64,000 bases of DNA from an uncultured Campylobacter sp. (GCF_937997535.1 NZ_CALKTT010000093.1:1-64000); one strand, 5' to 3'; counted from the stretch's first letter, positions 47,593 to 57,878 are shown. Program-made: numbers and translations. Notes: generated by a model from the sequence alone, not told the origin.

Positions 47593-48144
47593 ATGCGAAT
47601 ACGACTACCACACGTGCCATATATCGCGCATAAAATAGCGCTGGATCTGCTAAACTCGGGCTGCGTTACGCTGAGCGCGGGCATAGAGCCCGTCGCAAAG
47701 GAAGCGGACGAGATCATAAGGGCCGATCTGCAAAAAGAAAGAGCGATAGACGAGCGCGCGAATGAGCTGATAGATGAGCGCATAAGCGAGCTAGATGAGA
47801 TGAGCGTGAATAAAAAAGATATGTTTTGGCTCATCAAGCGCCACATCGCAAACGACGAGAATTTCGAGCTAAATTTTGAGGATCGCTACGGCACCATATC
47901 GCATAAAATTTTAGAAACCGTTTGGAAGAAAAATTTGATCGATTACAAAGTCTCGGAAAACAGGCTAAAGACGATAATTTATAACGCGATCGAGGAGTAT
48001 TTGAAAAGCTACCAAAAGATCGAGGACGAGGTCTATGAAAAGATCGAGGGCTACAAACAAAAACTGATCCCTGGGACCGAAGAATACGAGCTTGTGTTTG
48101 AAAAGCTCTACGAAGAGGAACTAAGAAAACGGGGCATGCTGTAA
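47593..48144 (+). CDS. DUF507 family protein
   Basis: A 183-residue, mostly helical, strongly charged protein of the DUF507 family (start RIRLPHVPYIAHKIALDLL; central ERANELIDERISELDEMSVN; end EEELRKRGML). The domain appears to occur twice in tandem. The function is unknown. It overlaps carA by one base (TAATG). In C. jejuni a gene of this type also lies before carA (from memory). Ribosome site AAAGGAACGATC. Confidence 0.85.
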   Translation: MRIRLPHVPYIAHKIALDLLNSGCVTLSAGIEPVAKEADEIIRADLQKERAIDERANELIDERISELDEMSVNKKDMFWLIKRHIANDENFELNFEDRYGTISHKILETVWKKNLIDYKVSENRLKTIIYNAIEEYLKSYQKIEDEVYEKIEGYKQKLIPGTEEYELVFEKLYEEELRKRGML

Positions 48145-49262
48145 TGAATGCGTATATCTACATAGAAAACGGCATCTATCTGCAAGCCAAGGCGTTCGGC
48201 AAGGGCGGCAGCGCATTCGGCGAGCTCGTGTTTAACACCTCCGCCACCGGCTACGAAGAGATCATCTCAGATCCTAGCTACGCGGGGCAGTTCATCATCT
48301 TTACGATGCCCGAAATCGGCATCGTAGGCATCAACGAAAACGACAAGGAAAGCTCCAAAATCCATGCCAGCGGAATTTTCGTAAGAAATTTTAACAACGA
48401 GCCTTCAAATTTCCGCTCGCAGATGAGCTTGGAGGATTATTTTCTGCAAAACGGAAAATTCGGCGTTTACGACATCGACACTAGATTTTTAACCAAAATG
48501 CTGCGCGACGAGGGCAGTCTGCGCGCCTTCGTCTCTACCGAGATCAGCGATAAGGCGGCTCTTAAAAAGGCGCTTAGCGAGTCTGCGCGCATAGAGGAGA
48601 TCAACTACGTAAGCATCGTAAGCACGAAGGCGCCATATAAGCACACCTCCGGTCGCTGGGACGCCGCGCGCGGAAGCTACGCTCAGCCCGCAAGCTGCGG
48701 CAAAAAGATAGCCGTGATCGATTACGGCGTCAAGCGAAATATCCTAAACGAGCTTTGCGATCTGGGGCTCGGCGTCGAGGTTTTTCCGCATGACGTTAAA
48801 GCGGAGAGCTTGATCGCTAAATTTAAAGAGGGGCAGATCGATGGCGTGTTTTTATCAAACGGCCCGGGCGAGCCTCGCATGCTTAAAGAGGAGATCGCGC
48901 AGATCAAAAAGATGGTCGAAGCGCGCGTGCCGATTTTTGGAATTTGTCTAGGTCATCAGCTGTTAAGCAACGCGATGGGATATGAGACCTACAAGCTGAA
49001 ATTCGGCCAGCACGGCGCAAACCACCCCGTGCAAAACCTGCGCACCAAATCGATCGAGATCACCGCGCAAAACCACAACTACAACGTCCCAGAAACGATA
49101 GCGCAGATCTGCGAGATCACGCACCGCAATCTTTTCGACGGCACGATCGAGGGCGTGCGCTACAAAGACTATCCCGTATTTTCGGTGCAGCACCACCCCG
49201 AAGCCAGCGCGGGGCCAACAGAGAGCAAGTATATCTTCAAAGAATTTCTTGAAATTTTATGA
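48144..49262 (+). CDS. carA: Carbamoyl-phosphate synthase small subunit
   Basis: CarA is the glutamine-hydrolysing subunit that feeds ammonia to CarB for arginine and pyrimidine synthesis. The 372-residue protein has the N-terminal domain (FGELVFNTSATGYEEIISDPSYAGQ) and a class I amidotransferase domain: KIAVIDYGVKRNIL, SNGPGEP, nucleophile Cys in FGICLGHQLL, and the His-Glu pair in VQHHPEASAGP. carB is not in the window. Confidence 0.98.
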   Translation: MNAYIYIENGIYLQAKAFGKGGSAFGELVFNTSATGYEEIISDPSYAGQFIIFTMPEIGIVGINENDKESSKIHASGIFVRNFNNEPSNFRSQMSLEDYFLQNGKFGVYDIDTRFLTKMLRDEGSLRAFVSTEISDKAALKKALSESARIEEINYVSIVSTKAPYKHTSGRWDAARGSYAQPASCGKKIAVIDYGVKRNILNELCDLGLGVEVFPHDVKAESLIAKFKEGQIDGVFLSNGPGEPRMLKEEIAQIKKMVEARVPIFGICLGHQLLSNAMGYETYKLKFGQHGANHPVQNLRTKSIEITAQNHNYNVPETIAQICEITHRNLFDGTIEGVRYKDYPVFSVQHHPEASAGPTESKYIFKEFLEIL

Positions 49263-49284
49263 TTTTTGAAATTTTGCCCGCATG

Positions 49285-49314
49285 AAATTTTACCGCGGCC
49301 CTGCGGTAAAATTT
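49285..49314 (+). terminator. Hairpin after carA
   Basis: AAATTTTACCGC and GCGGTAAAATTT form a perfect 12-base-pair stem around GGCCCT, 22 bases after the carA stop. The outer A-T pairs supply the U-rich tail. Confidence 0.8.
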
Positions 49315-50065
49315 TAAATTTACGGCAAGCTTTAAATTTTAATGTGGTCTTTGCGTCGTAAATTTAAAGCTCGTCGCAGCCTGGATAATTGCAGGCTGGA
49401 GCGGTACACAAAGCACGCTTTTACGGACTTAGGATTGTCGCGGCGATTTTGAATTAAGCGGTTTTTGGATGAAGCGATCTGTGCTAGTCGCAATTTTAAA
49501 TTTAAACTGGCTGCGCGCCGCATGCTTTTTATTCGTTCGATTATGCGTTCACGTAAGCTTCTAAGTGTGCGCGGCTAAATTCCATGCACTTTAAAGATCA
49601 GGCTTAGAGCGCTTTGCCCTTTCAAAACAGATCCTGCGGTATATTTAGCATGACTTCAAGCCCTTTAAATTTGACGAACCATTTTGTTGCCGTTAAAAGT
49701 TACGCTAGCAAGCTGCCTTGCCGTCCGTAAAATTTTATCTAACGCCGTTTACCTACTAAAACCTTATCAGCGCTGTTTCATTTCCCTCTAAAATATTTGC
49801 CTAAAATAAAATTCCGCTCCGCCGCGTAGTGAAATTTTACCTGCGCCAGCTTTGGAATTTTACTTTCAGCCGCTCTTAAATCTTTTTCGCACTGATAAGA
49901 TTTAGCTCGCGTTACTTTAAATTTTTGCCCCATTCCTAGGCCGCGATTTTTATCCATGCTTCTTTTTTAATTCCGCCCATATTTGCACCTAAAATAAGAG
50001 TTGTGTTACTTTATGAAATTAAATTTTTAACTTAACATTATTTTAAGCTCAATAAAAGAGAAAAT
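49315..50065. other. 750-bp spacer without a supported gene
   Basis: No frame with a ribosome site or recognisable product on either strand. Dense in AAATTT/GAATTT words, with several unrelated GC-rich pieces between. Promoter elements for the downstream response regulator are probably near 50000-50050 (AT-rich, TAACATTATTTT), but no clear box is picked. Confidence 0.55.
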
Positions 50066-50107
50066 TTGAAAGAATTTCGTTTGAAATTTCGCCTTGAGGG
50101 GTCTGCT

Positions 50108-50791
50108 ATGAGCTGCGCTTTAAAAGAGCTGGACGTCTTGCTAGTCGAGGATGATACTAAATTACTAGCCTCGCTGCATAAGGCGTTTGAGGGTATTTTT
50201 AACAACGTTTACAATGCCCAAAACGGGCTTGAAGGTGTGAAAAAATTCAAAAAATTTAGTCCCAATCTCGTCATTACCGACATTCTAATGCCGATCGAGG
50301 ATGGGCTAGCGATGATACGTCAGATTAAGCAGATCTTTCCGCATGCCCCAATCGTGGTGCTTAGTGGCTTCAGTAGGGAGGAGCAGCTAAAAGGCGTTAT
50401 GGAGATTGGCGTCGAGCGGTATTACTTTAAGCCGGTAGATATCGCCGCATTTGTGCTAGAGATAAGTGCACTGATGAAGTCTAAGCTGGACTCGGTACGA
50501 GTCGTAAATATGGGCGCAGGCTACGTATTTGACGGGCTTCGTCGTATTTTACTGAAGGATGGCGAGCAGATCGTGCTTACTAAAAAGGAGCTTTCTTTTG
50601 TTTCGCTGCTAGCCAGTCGCGTGGGCGAGCTGGTACTTTACGAGGAGATCAAGCGTTATGTTTGGACCGAAGGAGCCGTGAGTGATACGGCGCTTCGCAC
50701 CTTCGTCAAGCGCATCCGCGATAAAGTGGGTGGTGAAATCATAAAAAACGTCCCGAGCCTGGGATACAAGATCGAGCTTGAGCCCGCTTAA
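50108..50791 (+). CDS. OmpR-family response regulator, orphan
   Basis: A 227-residue two-domain regulator. Receiver domain (about 8-120): acidic pair in LLVEDDTKL, phospho-acceptor Asp in VITDILMPIEDG, Ser in VVLSGFS, and Lys in YYFKPVD. The C-terminal winged-helix domain (about 135-225) has LTKKELSFVSLLASRVGELV and TFVKRIRDKVGGEIIKNVPSLGYKI. A TTG at 50066 would add 14 residues, but GAGGGG precedes the ATG at 50108. No sensor kinase gene is adjacent, so its partner and targets are unknown. Confidence 0.9.
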   Translation: MSCALKELDVLLVEDDTKLLASLHKAFEGIFNNVYNAQNGLEGVKKFKKFSPNLVITDILMPIEDGLAMIRQIKQIFPHAPIVVLSGFSREEQLKGVMEIGVERYYFKPVDIAAFVLEISALMKSKLDSVRVVNMGAGYVFDGLRRILLKDGEQIVLTKKELSFVSLLASRVGELVLYEEIKRYVWTEGAVSDTALRTFVKRIRDKVGGEIIKNVPSLGYKIELEPA

Positions 50792-51065
50792 ATTTGATCG
50801 CGTTTTTGCCGCTTTGTAATTTACGGAATCCACTCGTAAAATTTTGCGTCGAAATATGCCGCGATTAATGCGGAGCGAGGTAGAATTTTGCGCTCAAAGC
50901 GCCACAGATTAAATTTTACGCTCATCCAACTTACTAAATTTGACTTGATAAAATTTAGCCTCTCAAGCTTTTCAAAAACTTCTTTGCTTAAAAGCCCAAA
51001 CTAAAAATTTCTTGCTAAAATATCGCAAAATTCCGCGTTCTGCGAATCACTCTAAAGGATTTGTT

Positions 51066-53978
51066 TTGAAAAATTTTCCCTCTAAAAATCTCTTTGTCTA
51101 CACTAGCTCGCGTGCGCTACGCGCGGCGCTGCAAAGCGAGAGCGGCGGCGTGCTGGCGCCTAGGATTACGTTGGCGGAATTCTACGAAAAGGCGCTTTTT
51201 GTGCCGGATCTTGTCGCTTGCGGTGAGATAGACCGCGCGCTTTTTATGAAACAAGCGGTAAACGAGAGCAAGCGCGCAGGCGAGAGGCTTAAATTCCCTA
51301 GCGAGCTTTACGAGTTTATGCGCAACCGCGAGTATCTTTTCGGCTTTTTCAAGGAGCTTGCGACGGAGCGCGTAAGTATCGATGCGCTCGATCTTAGCGA
51401 CACCTATGCGTGGTACGCCGAGCATTTTGAAATTCTGCGAGAGCTAGCGGGGGCGTATGCAAGGATTCTGCGCGAGCATGGATTTTACGACGAGATCACG
51501 CTGCCCGCGCTTTATGAGCTAAACGAATCCTATCTGCGCGGATTTGAGCGGATAGAAATCAACATCGACGGCAATCCTAGCGCATTTGAGTTCGAGGTTT
51601 TTAAGCGCGCTGCGGAGCTTAGCGAGGTTGCGTTGAGCTTTAGAGCCACGACTTTAAATTCCAAGCCCGTGCGCGCGGTGGAGGAGCTTTGCGGCATAAG
51701 TCTAGAGCTAGGTTTTGCCTACCGCCTAAATCTTAGTACGGGTGAAATTCTAAGCCGAGAGCCGCTAAGCGTGGGCGGAGCGGTTGTATGTAGAGGCTTT
51801 GAGCTGCGAAGCTTGCAGGCTAGCTACGTTTTTGAAAAAATTTCATCCTTTGTGCGCGCGGGCATTGCGCCGGAGCGTATCGCGGTGATTTTGCCCGACG
51901 AGAGCTTTGCCGGCACGCTGCGAATTTACGACGAGCGCATCGCAAGGGCTCGTGGCTCGCACCGCATGCTAAATTTCGCGATGGGTGAGAAGCTTAAAGA
52001 TAGCCTATTTTACGTAACGCTAGAGAAAATTTCGCAATGCTTAAAAGAAGCGCGCACGCCGAAATTTGGCGTAGATTACCGCGCATTCAAAAGTCCGGAT
52101 GGAGAATTTTTGGATACGGAGGATTCCGCGGCACAGCAAAATTTAGCGCTAGGGAATTTCGCTTCGGAGAATTCTATTTCGCAAAATTTCGCACAGCAAA
52201 ATTCCCCGTTTGATTGCGAAATTTTTTCAAATTCTAAAGCGGATTTAAATTTTATGTCTGCGCGAGAGCTTGAAAATACGGAAAATTTTGAAATTCTGCA
52301 CGAAATTTCGGCGGAACGCGCGGATAGTGCGGAGGAGGAAAGCTTTTCGGTAGAGTTTGTAGAGTTTCAAGAGCCCTTGGAGTGTGCGCAGCAGCGCGAT
52401 TATTCGGTTAGTGCAAAACGGCAGGAGCCTTCAAGGAAGCAGCAAGGGAGCCTACGAGACTCTATGCAGCGGAAGCATATAGAGCTTGAGGAAGAAGATG
52501 GGTATTCAAAAAGCCCTGAGCAGCGCGATCGTTTTAGGCACTCTAAAATGCGCGAGGACGCAGATGAGTATCCGCAGCGTCCAAACCCACAGGAGCTTGA
52601 TCTGTTTTTTGCGAGTGTGGACGTGGATGAGGCGCTTTTTGGCGAGTTTGCGCGCGATTTTACAAAGCAAGTAAGCTTTGAGCATTTCGAAGCGCTAATT
52701 GTCAAGCTCGCCTGTTTACCTAAAATTAGCGACGCGCTGCTGCAAGAAAAGCTAAAAGAGCCGCTATATCTAATTAAAATTTTGCTTCGAAAATTTAAGG
52801 ACGAAAACCTAAGCTTGGGCAATCTAATCGATCTTTTTTTGCTGGAAATTTCGCGCATTAAGCTCGATGATGTTCGTGGCGGAAAGGTCACGGTAATGGG
52901 GCTTTTGGAGAGCCGTGGGCTACAATTTGATGGCGTGATAATCCCAGATTTTAACGATGATCTGGTGCCAAAGCGCAGTAGCGGAGAGATGTTTTTAAAC
53001 TCTGCTTTGCGCGCTAGAGCAGGGCTCATCAGCCACGCAGACCGCGAAAATTTACAAAGATTTTACTACGACGGCTTGCTAAGAGGCGCTAAAAAAAGCG
53101 CGATTTGCTATTTGCAAAGCGTCGAGAAATTGCCTTCGCGGTTTTTGAAAAGCTTTGAAGTGCAACAAGACGCGGAATTTTCGCAGGAGGATTATTTGCG
53201 GCTTTTTGGGCGAGAGGAATTTAAGCCTGTATTATGCGGACAAGAAGATCCCGTGACTCGCCATGATTTTTTTGCCGAGGAGCTGTCGTTTTCGCGGCTG
53301 GATACGTTTTTAGAATGCAAGAGGAAGTATTATTACCGCTACGTTTTCGGACTGAGGGAGGGGCTAAAATTCGGTGAGGACAATGCGCTTTTAGGTAAAA
53401 TTTTACATACGAGTTTTCAGCGTTTATATGAGCGAGCAGGGATGAAATTTAGCATGGAAAAATTTCGCCCTATTTATTCGCAGCTTGCGCGAGAAGCGGG
53501 TATCACGCGCTTTGATGCAGAGCTTGAGCTAAAAGCTGTAGAAAAGCTAGCTGGGCTTTTGAAAGAGCATGAGCAAATTTGGAGCTTTAGCGGTAGTGAA
53601 GTATCGCTAAAAGGCGAGCTTGACGGAGTGCGGCTGAGCGGGCGTATCGACCGCATCGACGAAGATAAGGCAGGGCGGAAGTTTATCATCGATTATAAAC
53701 GTGGTTCAGCTAAAAAACATATGGAAAAATTCCAGCTTACGTTTTATCGCGCGCTTTTGGCTCAGGAGTGCGAATGCGCCTATCTATCGCTAAAAGATTG
53801 CGCGTTTGCGGCTCCTGGCGACAAAACGCCTAGCTTAGAAAACCTACGCGAGACGCTAAGCTCTATCGGCAAGGAATTTGCAAGCGAGGTCGCTTTTACG
53901 CGCACGGAAGCGGTGCAAAGCTGCGAATACTGCGATTATAAAATCATTTGCAAGGGGCAGATTGATGGCAAAATTTGA
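51066..53978 (+). CDS. addB: AddB-like nuclease subunit of the AddAB recombination complex
   Basis: A 970-residue protein upstream of addA. The N-terminal part resembles an inactivated helicase; the C-terminal RecB-type nuclease domain has FLECKRKYYYRYVFGL (first cluster Cys), GKILHTSFQRLYE, GRIDRIDEDKAGRKFIIDYKRGS (catalytic Asp and Lys) and the closing cysteines CEYCDYKIIC of the iron-sulfur staple. A region of about 165 residues (350-520; bases 52090-52600) is low in complexity, first Asn/Ser-rich with 12 RAATTY hexamers in 220 bases and then Glu/Arg/Gln-rich. The start is TTG after AAGGATTT. It overlaps addA by 14 bases. Confidence 0.88.
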   Translation: MKNFPSKNLFVYTSSRALRAALQSESGGVLAPRITLAEFYEKALFVPDLVACGEIDRALFMKQAVNESKRAGERLKFPSELYEFMRNREYLFGFFKELATERVSIDALDLSDTYAWYAEHFEILRELAGAYARILREHGFYDEITLPALYELNESYLRGFERIEINIDGNPSAFEFEVFKRAAELSEVALSFRATTLNSKPVRAVEELCGISLELGFAYRLNLSTGEILSREPLSVGGAVVCRGFELRSLQASYVFEKISSFVRAGIAPERIAVILPDESFAGTLRIYDERIARARGSHRMLNFAMGEKLKDSLFYVTLEKISQCLKEARTPKFGVDYRAFKSPDGEFLDTEDSAAQQNLALGNFASENSISQNFAQQNSPFDCEIFSNSKADLNFMSARELENTENFEILHEISAERADSAEEESFSVEFVEFQEPLECAQQRDYSVSAKRQEPSRKQQGSLRDSMQRKHIELEEEDGYSKSPEQRDRFRHSKMREDADEYPQRPNPQELDLFFASVDVDEALFGEFARDFTKQVSFEHFEALIVKLACLPKISDALLQEKLKEPLYLIKILLRKFKDENLSLGNLIDLFLLEISRIKLDDVRGGKVTVMGLLESRGLQFDGVIIPDFNDDLVPKRSSGEMFLNSALRARAGLISHADRENLQRFYYDGLLRGAKKSAICYLQSVEKLPSRFLKSFEVQQDAEFSQEDYLRLFGREEFKPVLCGQEDPVTRHDFFAEELSFSRLDTFLECKRKYYYRYVFGLREGLKFGEDNALLGKILHTSFQRLYERAGMKFSMEKFRPIYSQLAREAGITRFDAELELKAVEKLAGLLKEHEQIWSFSGSEVSLKGELDGVRLSGRIDRIDEDKAGRKFIIDYKRGSAKKHMEKFQLTFYRALLAQECECAYLSLKDCAFAAPGDKTPSLENLRETLSSIGKEFASEVAFTRTEAVQSCEYCDYKIICKGQIDGKI

Positions 53979-56883
53979 AAATTATCTGGCGCTTGAAGCA
54001 AGCGCAGGCAGCGGCAAGACCTTCAATCTCGCGGTCAGGTTCATCGAGCTGGTGCTAAAAGGCGAGCCGATCAACGAAATTTTAGCGCTTACCTTTACTA
54101 AAAAAGCGGCTGCTGAGATGAAAACGCGCATCGTGGAGAAATTTCAAAATTTGCTGCTTTTGCAGGATGGTTCGTTAAAGCCTAGCGCCGAGCTGGAGCA
54201 GATTTGCGCTGATTTAGGGCTAAGCGCTGATGAGGTTTTGGCAGCGCAAGAGCGGCTGAGCCCAAAATTTTTAAGCGAGAGCCTAAATGTCTTTACTTTC
54301 GATGCGTTTTTTGCAAAGGCTCTGCGCTCCTTTGCGCTAAATAGCGGCATTGATCCAAGCTTTGAAAACGATGAAGGGATTTTGGGTGTGCAGCAGGCAG
54401 CGTTTTTAGGCGCTATTTGTAAAAACGAAGCGCTATTAAGAGAGGTCGTGGACTACGTAAGCGACTCAGGAATGACAAAGGGTGAGTTTCTAAATAGCTT
54501 GCAAAGCATTTGGAGAGGCGATATAAGCATAAATCCGCCCACGCTTCCTGCAAGCTCCGCGCTAGCAGAGATAAATGAAATTTTATCCCACTTGCAAAAA
54601 GCGGCGAGAGATGCGGGCGTAAGCGCTGGAGCCGTAAATGGGCTAAGCCCTGTTAGCGATTTGTCAAAATTATCCTCTGGTTTCATTCTTTCGGCTCTTG
54701 CCAACGGTAGTTTCGATTATCCGCGCTCACAGCTTAAAAAAATTTCGCATCTTGACGGCGAGCTAGCAAGGCTAAAAGACGCCATAGCTCGCGAAATAGC
54801 GTGGATGGATGCGACATATGCGGCTAAGCTGGCAGGACTAATTAAAATTTATGCCGAAGCGCTTAAATCGGTGCAGCGCAAAAGCGGCAAGCTCACGTTC
54901 GGTGATGTCACTGCAGCCGTGCACTCGCTGCTAAATCCAAGCGCAGAGGCGTTACAGGGCAACCGCGAGCTTTTGTATTTCAGGCTCGATTCTAAAATCA
55001 CGCATATTTTAATTGACGAATTCCAAGATACCGACATTTGCCAGTATGAAATTATGCTGCCGCTAATCTCTGAGGCGCTTGCTGGCAAAGGGGCGGAAGA
55101 GCGCTACGGCAGCTTTTTTTACGTAGGCGATAAAAAACAGAGCATCTATAAATTTCGCGGCGCAGAGAGAAAAATTTTTGATATTTTGCGCGAGCAGTTT
55201 AGTCAAATCAAAACGCAGAGCCTGCCGTGCAATTATCGCAGCTTAAAACTCATAGTAAAATTTGTAAATGAGATCTTGCGCGATAAATTTGCGTCTTATG
55301 AAGATCAAATCGCAGCAAATAAGCTAGATAGCGATCTGCCCGCTTCGGTGCTACAAAAAATCAAGGACTATCCGCTTTCCCATCCGCAAATGCCGCTATT
55401 TGAGGTGCAAAGCGACGATTACGGCTACGTAGCGGCGTTTTCATACGACGATGTGCTAAAGGGGGCTGCGGAGCAAGCGCGCAGGCTTATTGAGGAGTGC
55501 GGCGTGAGAGCTGATGATATAGCGATTTTATGCTGGAAAAACGAGCATGTAAGCGCGCTAAAAGAGATGCTATCGGAATTTTGCGAGGTGTGTAGCGGCT
55601 CAAATAAGGCTTTGCGTTGCAGTGAGCAGGTAAATGCCGTAATTCAATACGCGAAATTCTGCGTAGGTGGCGATGAAATTTATCTGCGAAACGCCGAAGC
55701 GATTTTAGGGAGGCGGCTTAAAAAGATAGCGGTCGATCTGCATAAAAACGCGCAAAAAACGGCGGAATTTATCGCTAGCTCGCTGAAGCTAAATTTTGTC
55801 GATCCGGATCTGTTGCTGTTTTTTGAGACGCTGGCAAAATTTAATAGTTTTAGCGAGTATCTGTTTGCAAACGACGAAACGGAGGTATTTGCCAAGGAAC
55901 AAAGCGGCATTAAAATTATGACCGTGCATAAGTCTAAGGGGCTTCAGTTCCCGCACGTAATCGTCTGCGACCGCATCGGAGGAAAAGACCGGGGCGAGAG
56001 CTCAAAGCTCGCGACGGACTATGATTTCGCCACGCATAAGTGGAGAATTTTTTATAAATTTGCGAGCAGAAAGAGCCTGGATGCGGAATTTGCGGCGCTA
56101 ATGGATGAAAACGATCGCTCTGCGCATGAAGAGGATATAAATAAGCTCTATGTGGCATTTACACGTGCCGAACGCTCGCTCATCATCGTAAAACGCTCCG
56201 AGACAAAAATAGATCAATACAATTATAGCTTTTTTTCGCCTTACGCCAAAAAGACCAAGGGCGCGGGCGTCGTGGAGTGGCTGGATATCCCGGATTTTCA
56301 ATACGGCTACGTAATCCCAAGCTCCGTAAAATCAGAAGAGCAGCCGCCGCGCAAAAAGATCGCGCTCGTAGCGGGCGAGCCTCAAAGCGTGCAAGAAAAA
56401 GCAGCCAGCGGCGAAACGGAGGCACTAAGCGCGATATATTTCGGAGAGGCGCTGCACTATGCTCTGGAGATGAGCGAAGGATTTGCGGCGGATGAAATTT
56501 TGCGAGGAGTAAGCCTTGCTAGAGCTCAATACGATAAATTTTTAAACGATGCGGATTTTGAAAATATCGCGGCGCGGGCGCTAGGACTAAGCAAAAACGA
56601 GGAATTTTTAGCTCTGATAAGAGGCGCTCAAGCTTATAAAGAGATGCCGATTAAAAGCGCGGAGGGTGATCTTTTGCGCGTGGATCTGGCGTGCTTTGGG
56701 CAGGATGAAATTTTGCTTTTTGATTACAAAAGCTCCGAAAAATACCTCGCGCAAAATAAGGCTCAAGTGGCGCGGTATAAAAGCGTAATCCGCGAGTTTT
56801 ATCCGCATGTGCGAGTGCGTGCCTTCGTGCTGGTTCTCGAAGCTGCGGGCGCTAGGTTGATTGAAGTAAATGAGGAGGGATAA
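53965..56883 (+). CDS. addA: AddA helicase-nuclease subunit
   Basis: AddA and AddB process double-strand breaks for RecA-dependent repair in place of RecBCD. The 972-residue protein has Walker A EASAGSGKTFNLAVRF near the N-terminus, LTFTKKAAAEMKTRI (motif Ia), ILIDEFQDTD (motif II), VGDKKQSIYKFRGAE (motif III), MTVHKSKGLQFPHVIV (motif V) and AFTRAERSLIIV (motif VI). The C-terminal nuclease domain has EALHYALEM and DEILLFDYKSSEKY. The frame is open from 53878, but the ATG at 53965 follows AAGGGGCAG and starts the conserved region. Confidence 0.95.
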   Translation: MAKFENYLALEASAGSGKTFNLAVRFIELVLKGEPINEILALTFTKKAAAEMKTRIVEKFQNLLLLQDGSLKPSAELEQICADLGLSADEVLAAQERLSPKFLSESLNVFTFDAFFAKALRSFALNSGIDPSFENDEGILGVQQAAFLGAICKNEALLREVVDYVSDSGMTKGEFLNSLQSIWRGDISINPPTLPASSALAEINEILSHLQKAARDAGVSAGAVNGLSPVSDLSKLSSGFILSALANGSFDYPRSQLKKISHLDGELARLKDAIAREIAWMDATYAAKLAGLIKIYAEALKSVQRKSGKLTFGDVTAAVHSLLNPSAEALQGNRELLYFRLDSKITHILIDEFQDTDICQYEIMLPLISEALAGKGAEERYGSFFYVGDKKQSIYKFRGAERKIFDILREQFSQIKTQSLPCNYRSLKLIVKFVNEILRDKFASYEDQIAANKLDSDLPASVLQKIKDYPLSHPQMPLFEVQSDDYGYVAAFSYDDVLKGAAEQARRLIEECGVRADDIAILCWKNEHVSALKEMLSEFCEVCSGSNKALRCSEQVNAVIQYAKFCVGGDEIYLRNAEAILGRRLKKIAVDLHKNAQKTAEFIASSLKLNFVDPDLLLFFETLAKFNSFSEYLFANDETEVFAKEQSGIKIMTVHKSKGLQFPHVIVCDRIGGKDRGESSKLATDYDFATHKWRIFYKFASRKSLDAEFAALMDENDRSAHEEDINKLYVAFTRAERSLIIVKRSETKIDQYNYSFFSPYAKKTKGAGVVEWLDIPDFQYGYVIPSSVKSEEQPPRKKIALVAGEPQSVQEKAASGETEALSAIYFGEALHYALEMSEGFAADEILRGVSLARAQYDKFLNDADFENIAARALGLSKNEEFLALIRGAQAYKEMPIKSAEGDLLRVDLACFGQDEILLFDYKSSEKYLAQNKAQVARYKSVIREFYPHVRVRAFVLVLEAAGARLIEVNEEG

Positions 56884-56962
56884 AATTTTAAAATTTAAAT
56901 AAAATTTGAGCGCAGATAGATTAAAGATAGCTTAAATTAAGCTATACGTAAGGATATTTCTA

Positions 56963-56968
56963 TATAAT
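56963..56968 (+). promoter_or_regulatory. -10 box of rplM-rpsI
   Basis: TATAAT 30 bases before the rplM start, after the T-rich GATATTTC. Confidence 0.6.
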
Positions 56969-56998
56969 CACAGCTCAAATTTTAATAAGGCGGAAACC

Positions 56999-57424
56999 AT
57001 GACAGAAATTACAAAGCCTAGCGAAGTTAAGCGCGACTGGGTCGTTATCGACGCGACCGACAAAAGATTCGGTAGAATGCTTACCGAAGTTGCGGTATTG
57101 CTACGCGGCAAACACAAACCAAGCTACACTCCAAACGTGGATTGCGGAGACTACGTCGTTATCATCAACGCTTCAAAGGCTGTATTTACCGGTAACAACA
57201 AGGGCGACGACAAACTTTATCACAGCTACTCGGGCTATTTCGGAAGCGTAAAGAGCGTGAAATTCCAAGACCTACTCAAAAACAATCCCGCAAAGCTCTA
57301 CAGACTTGCGGTTCGCGGCATGCTTCCTAAGACGAAGCTCGGCAAGGCGATGATCAAAAAGCTATTTGTATATGAAGGCGGCGAGCACCCTCATACTGCG
57401 CAAACAACTAAAAAAGGAAAATAA
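56999..57424 (+). CDS. rplM: 50S ribosomal protein L13
   Basis: L13 is an early-assembly protein of the large subunit. The 141-residue protein has [44 protein letters not shown] and the signature [19 protein letters not shown] with the C-terminal VYEGGEHPH. It begins the conserved rplM-rpsI pair; rpsI starts two bases after its stop. Confidence 0.98.
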   Translation: MTEITKPSEVKRDWVVIDATDKRFGRMLTEVAVLLRGKHKPSYTPNVDCGDYVVIINASKAVFTGNNKGDDKLYHSYSGYFGSVKSVKFQDLLKNNPAKLYRLAVRGMLPKTKLGKAMIKKLFVYEGGEHPHTAQTTKKGK

Positions 57425-57426
57425 TC

Positions 57427-57816
57427 ATGGCGACAATTTATGCAACCGGAAAGAGAAAAACTGCCGTAGCTAAGGTTTGGGTAAAACCGGGAAGCGGCAA
57501 GATCGTAGTAAACGGCATGGATCTAAACACCTGGCTAGGCGGTCACGAAGCGATCAAGCTAAGGGTCGTTCAGCCGCTTTTGGCGACTAAACAAGAGACC
57601 TCGATGGATATCACCGCGCAGACTTTGGGCGGCGGATATTCGGCTCAAGCGGATGCGCTAAAGCACGGAATTTCAAAAGCGCTTGCCGCGATGGATAAGG
57701 ATTTTAGAGCAGCTCTCAAGCCAAAAGGTCTGCTAACTCGCGATAGCCGCGTGGTTGAGCGAAAGAAATTCGGTCGCCGCAAAGCGCGTAGAAGTCCGCA
57801 GTTCTCTAAGAGATAA
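57427..57816 (+). CDS. rpsI: 30S ribosomal protein S9
   Basis: S9 binds 16S rRNA in the small-subunit head with its C-terminal tail reaching the P site. The 129-residue protein has [59 protein letters not shown] and the conserved ending FSKR. Normal length. Confidence 0.98.
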   Translation: MATIYATGKRKTAVAKVWVKPGSGKIVVNGMDLNTWLGGHEAIKLRVVQPLLATKQETSMDITAQTLGGGYSAQADALKHGISKALAAMDKDFRAALKPKGLLTRDSRVVERKKFGRRKARRSPQFSKR

Positions 57817-57821
57817 TGTTT

Positions 57822-57859
57822 TTTACAAATTTGTGGCAAAATTGTCGCAAATTTGTAAA
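57822..57859. repeat. 12-bp-arm inverted repeat between rpsI and cadF
   Basis: TTTACAAATTTG (57822-57833) and CAAATTTGTAAA (57848-57859) are perfectly complementary around a 14-base spacer. Each arm also contains ACAAATTTGT, itself a palindrome. It could end the rplM-rpsI transcript or be an operator for cadF, whose -10 region starts 20 bases later. Confidence 0.7.
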
Positions 57860-57878
57860 TTCTTTAAAAATTTTATGG

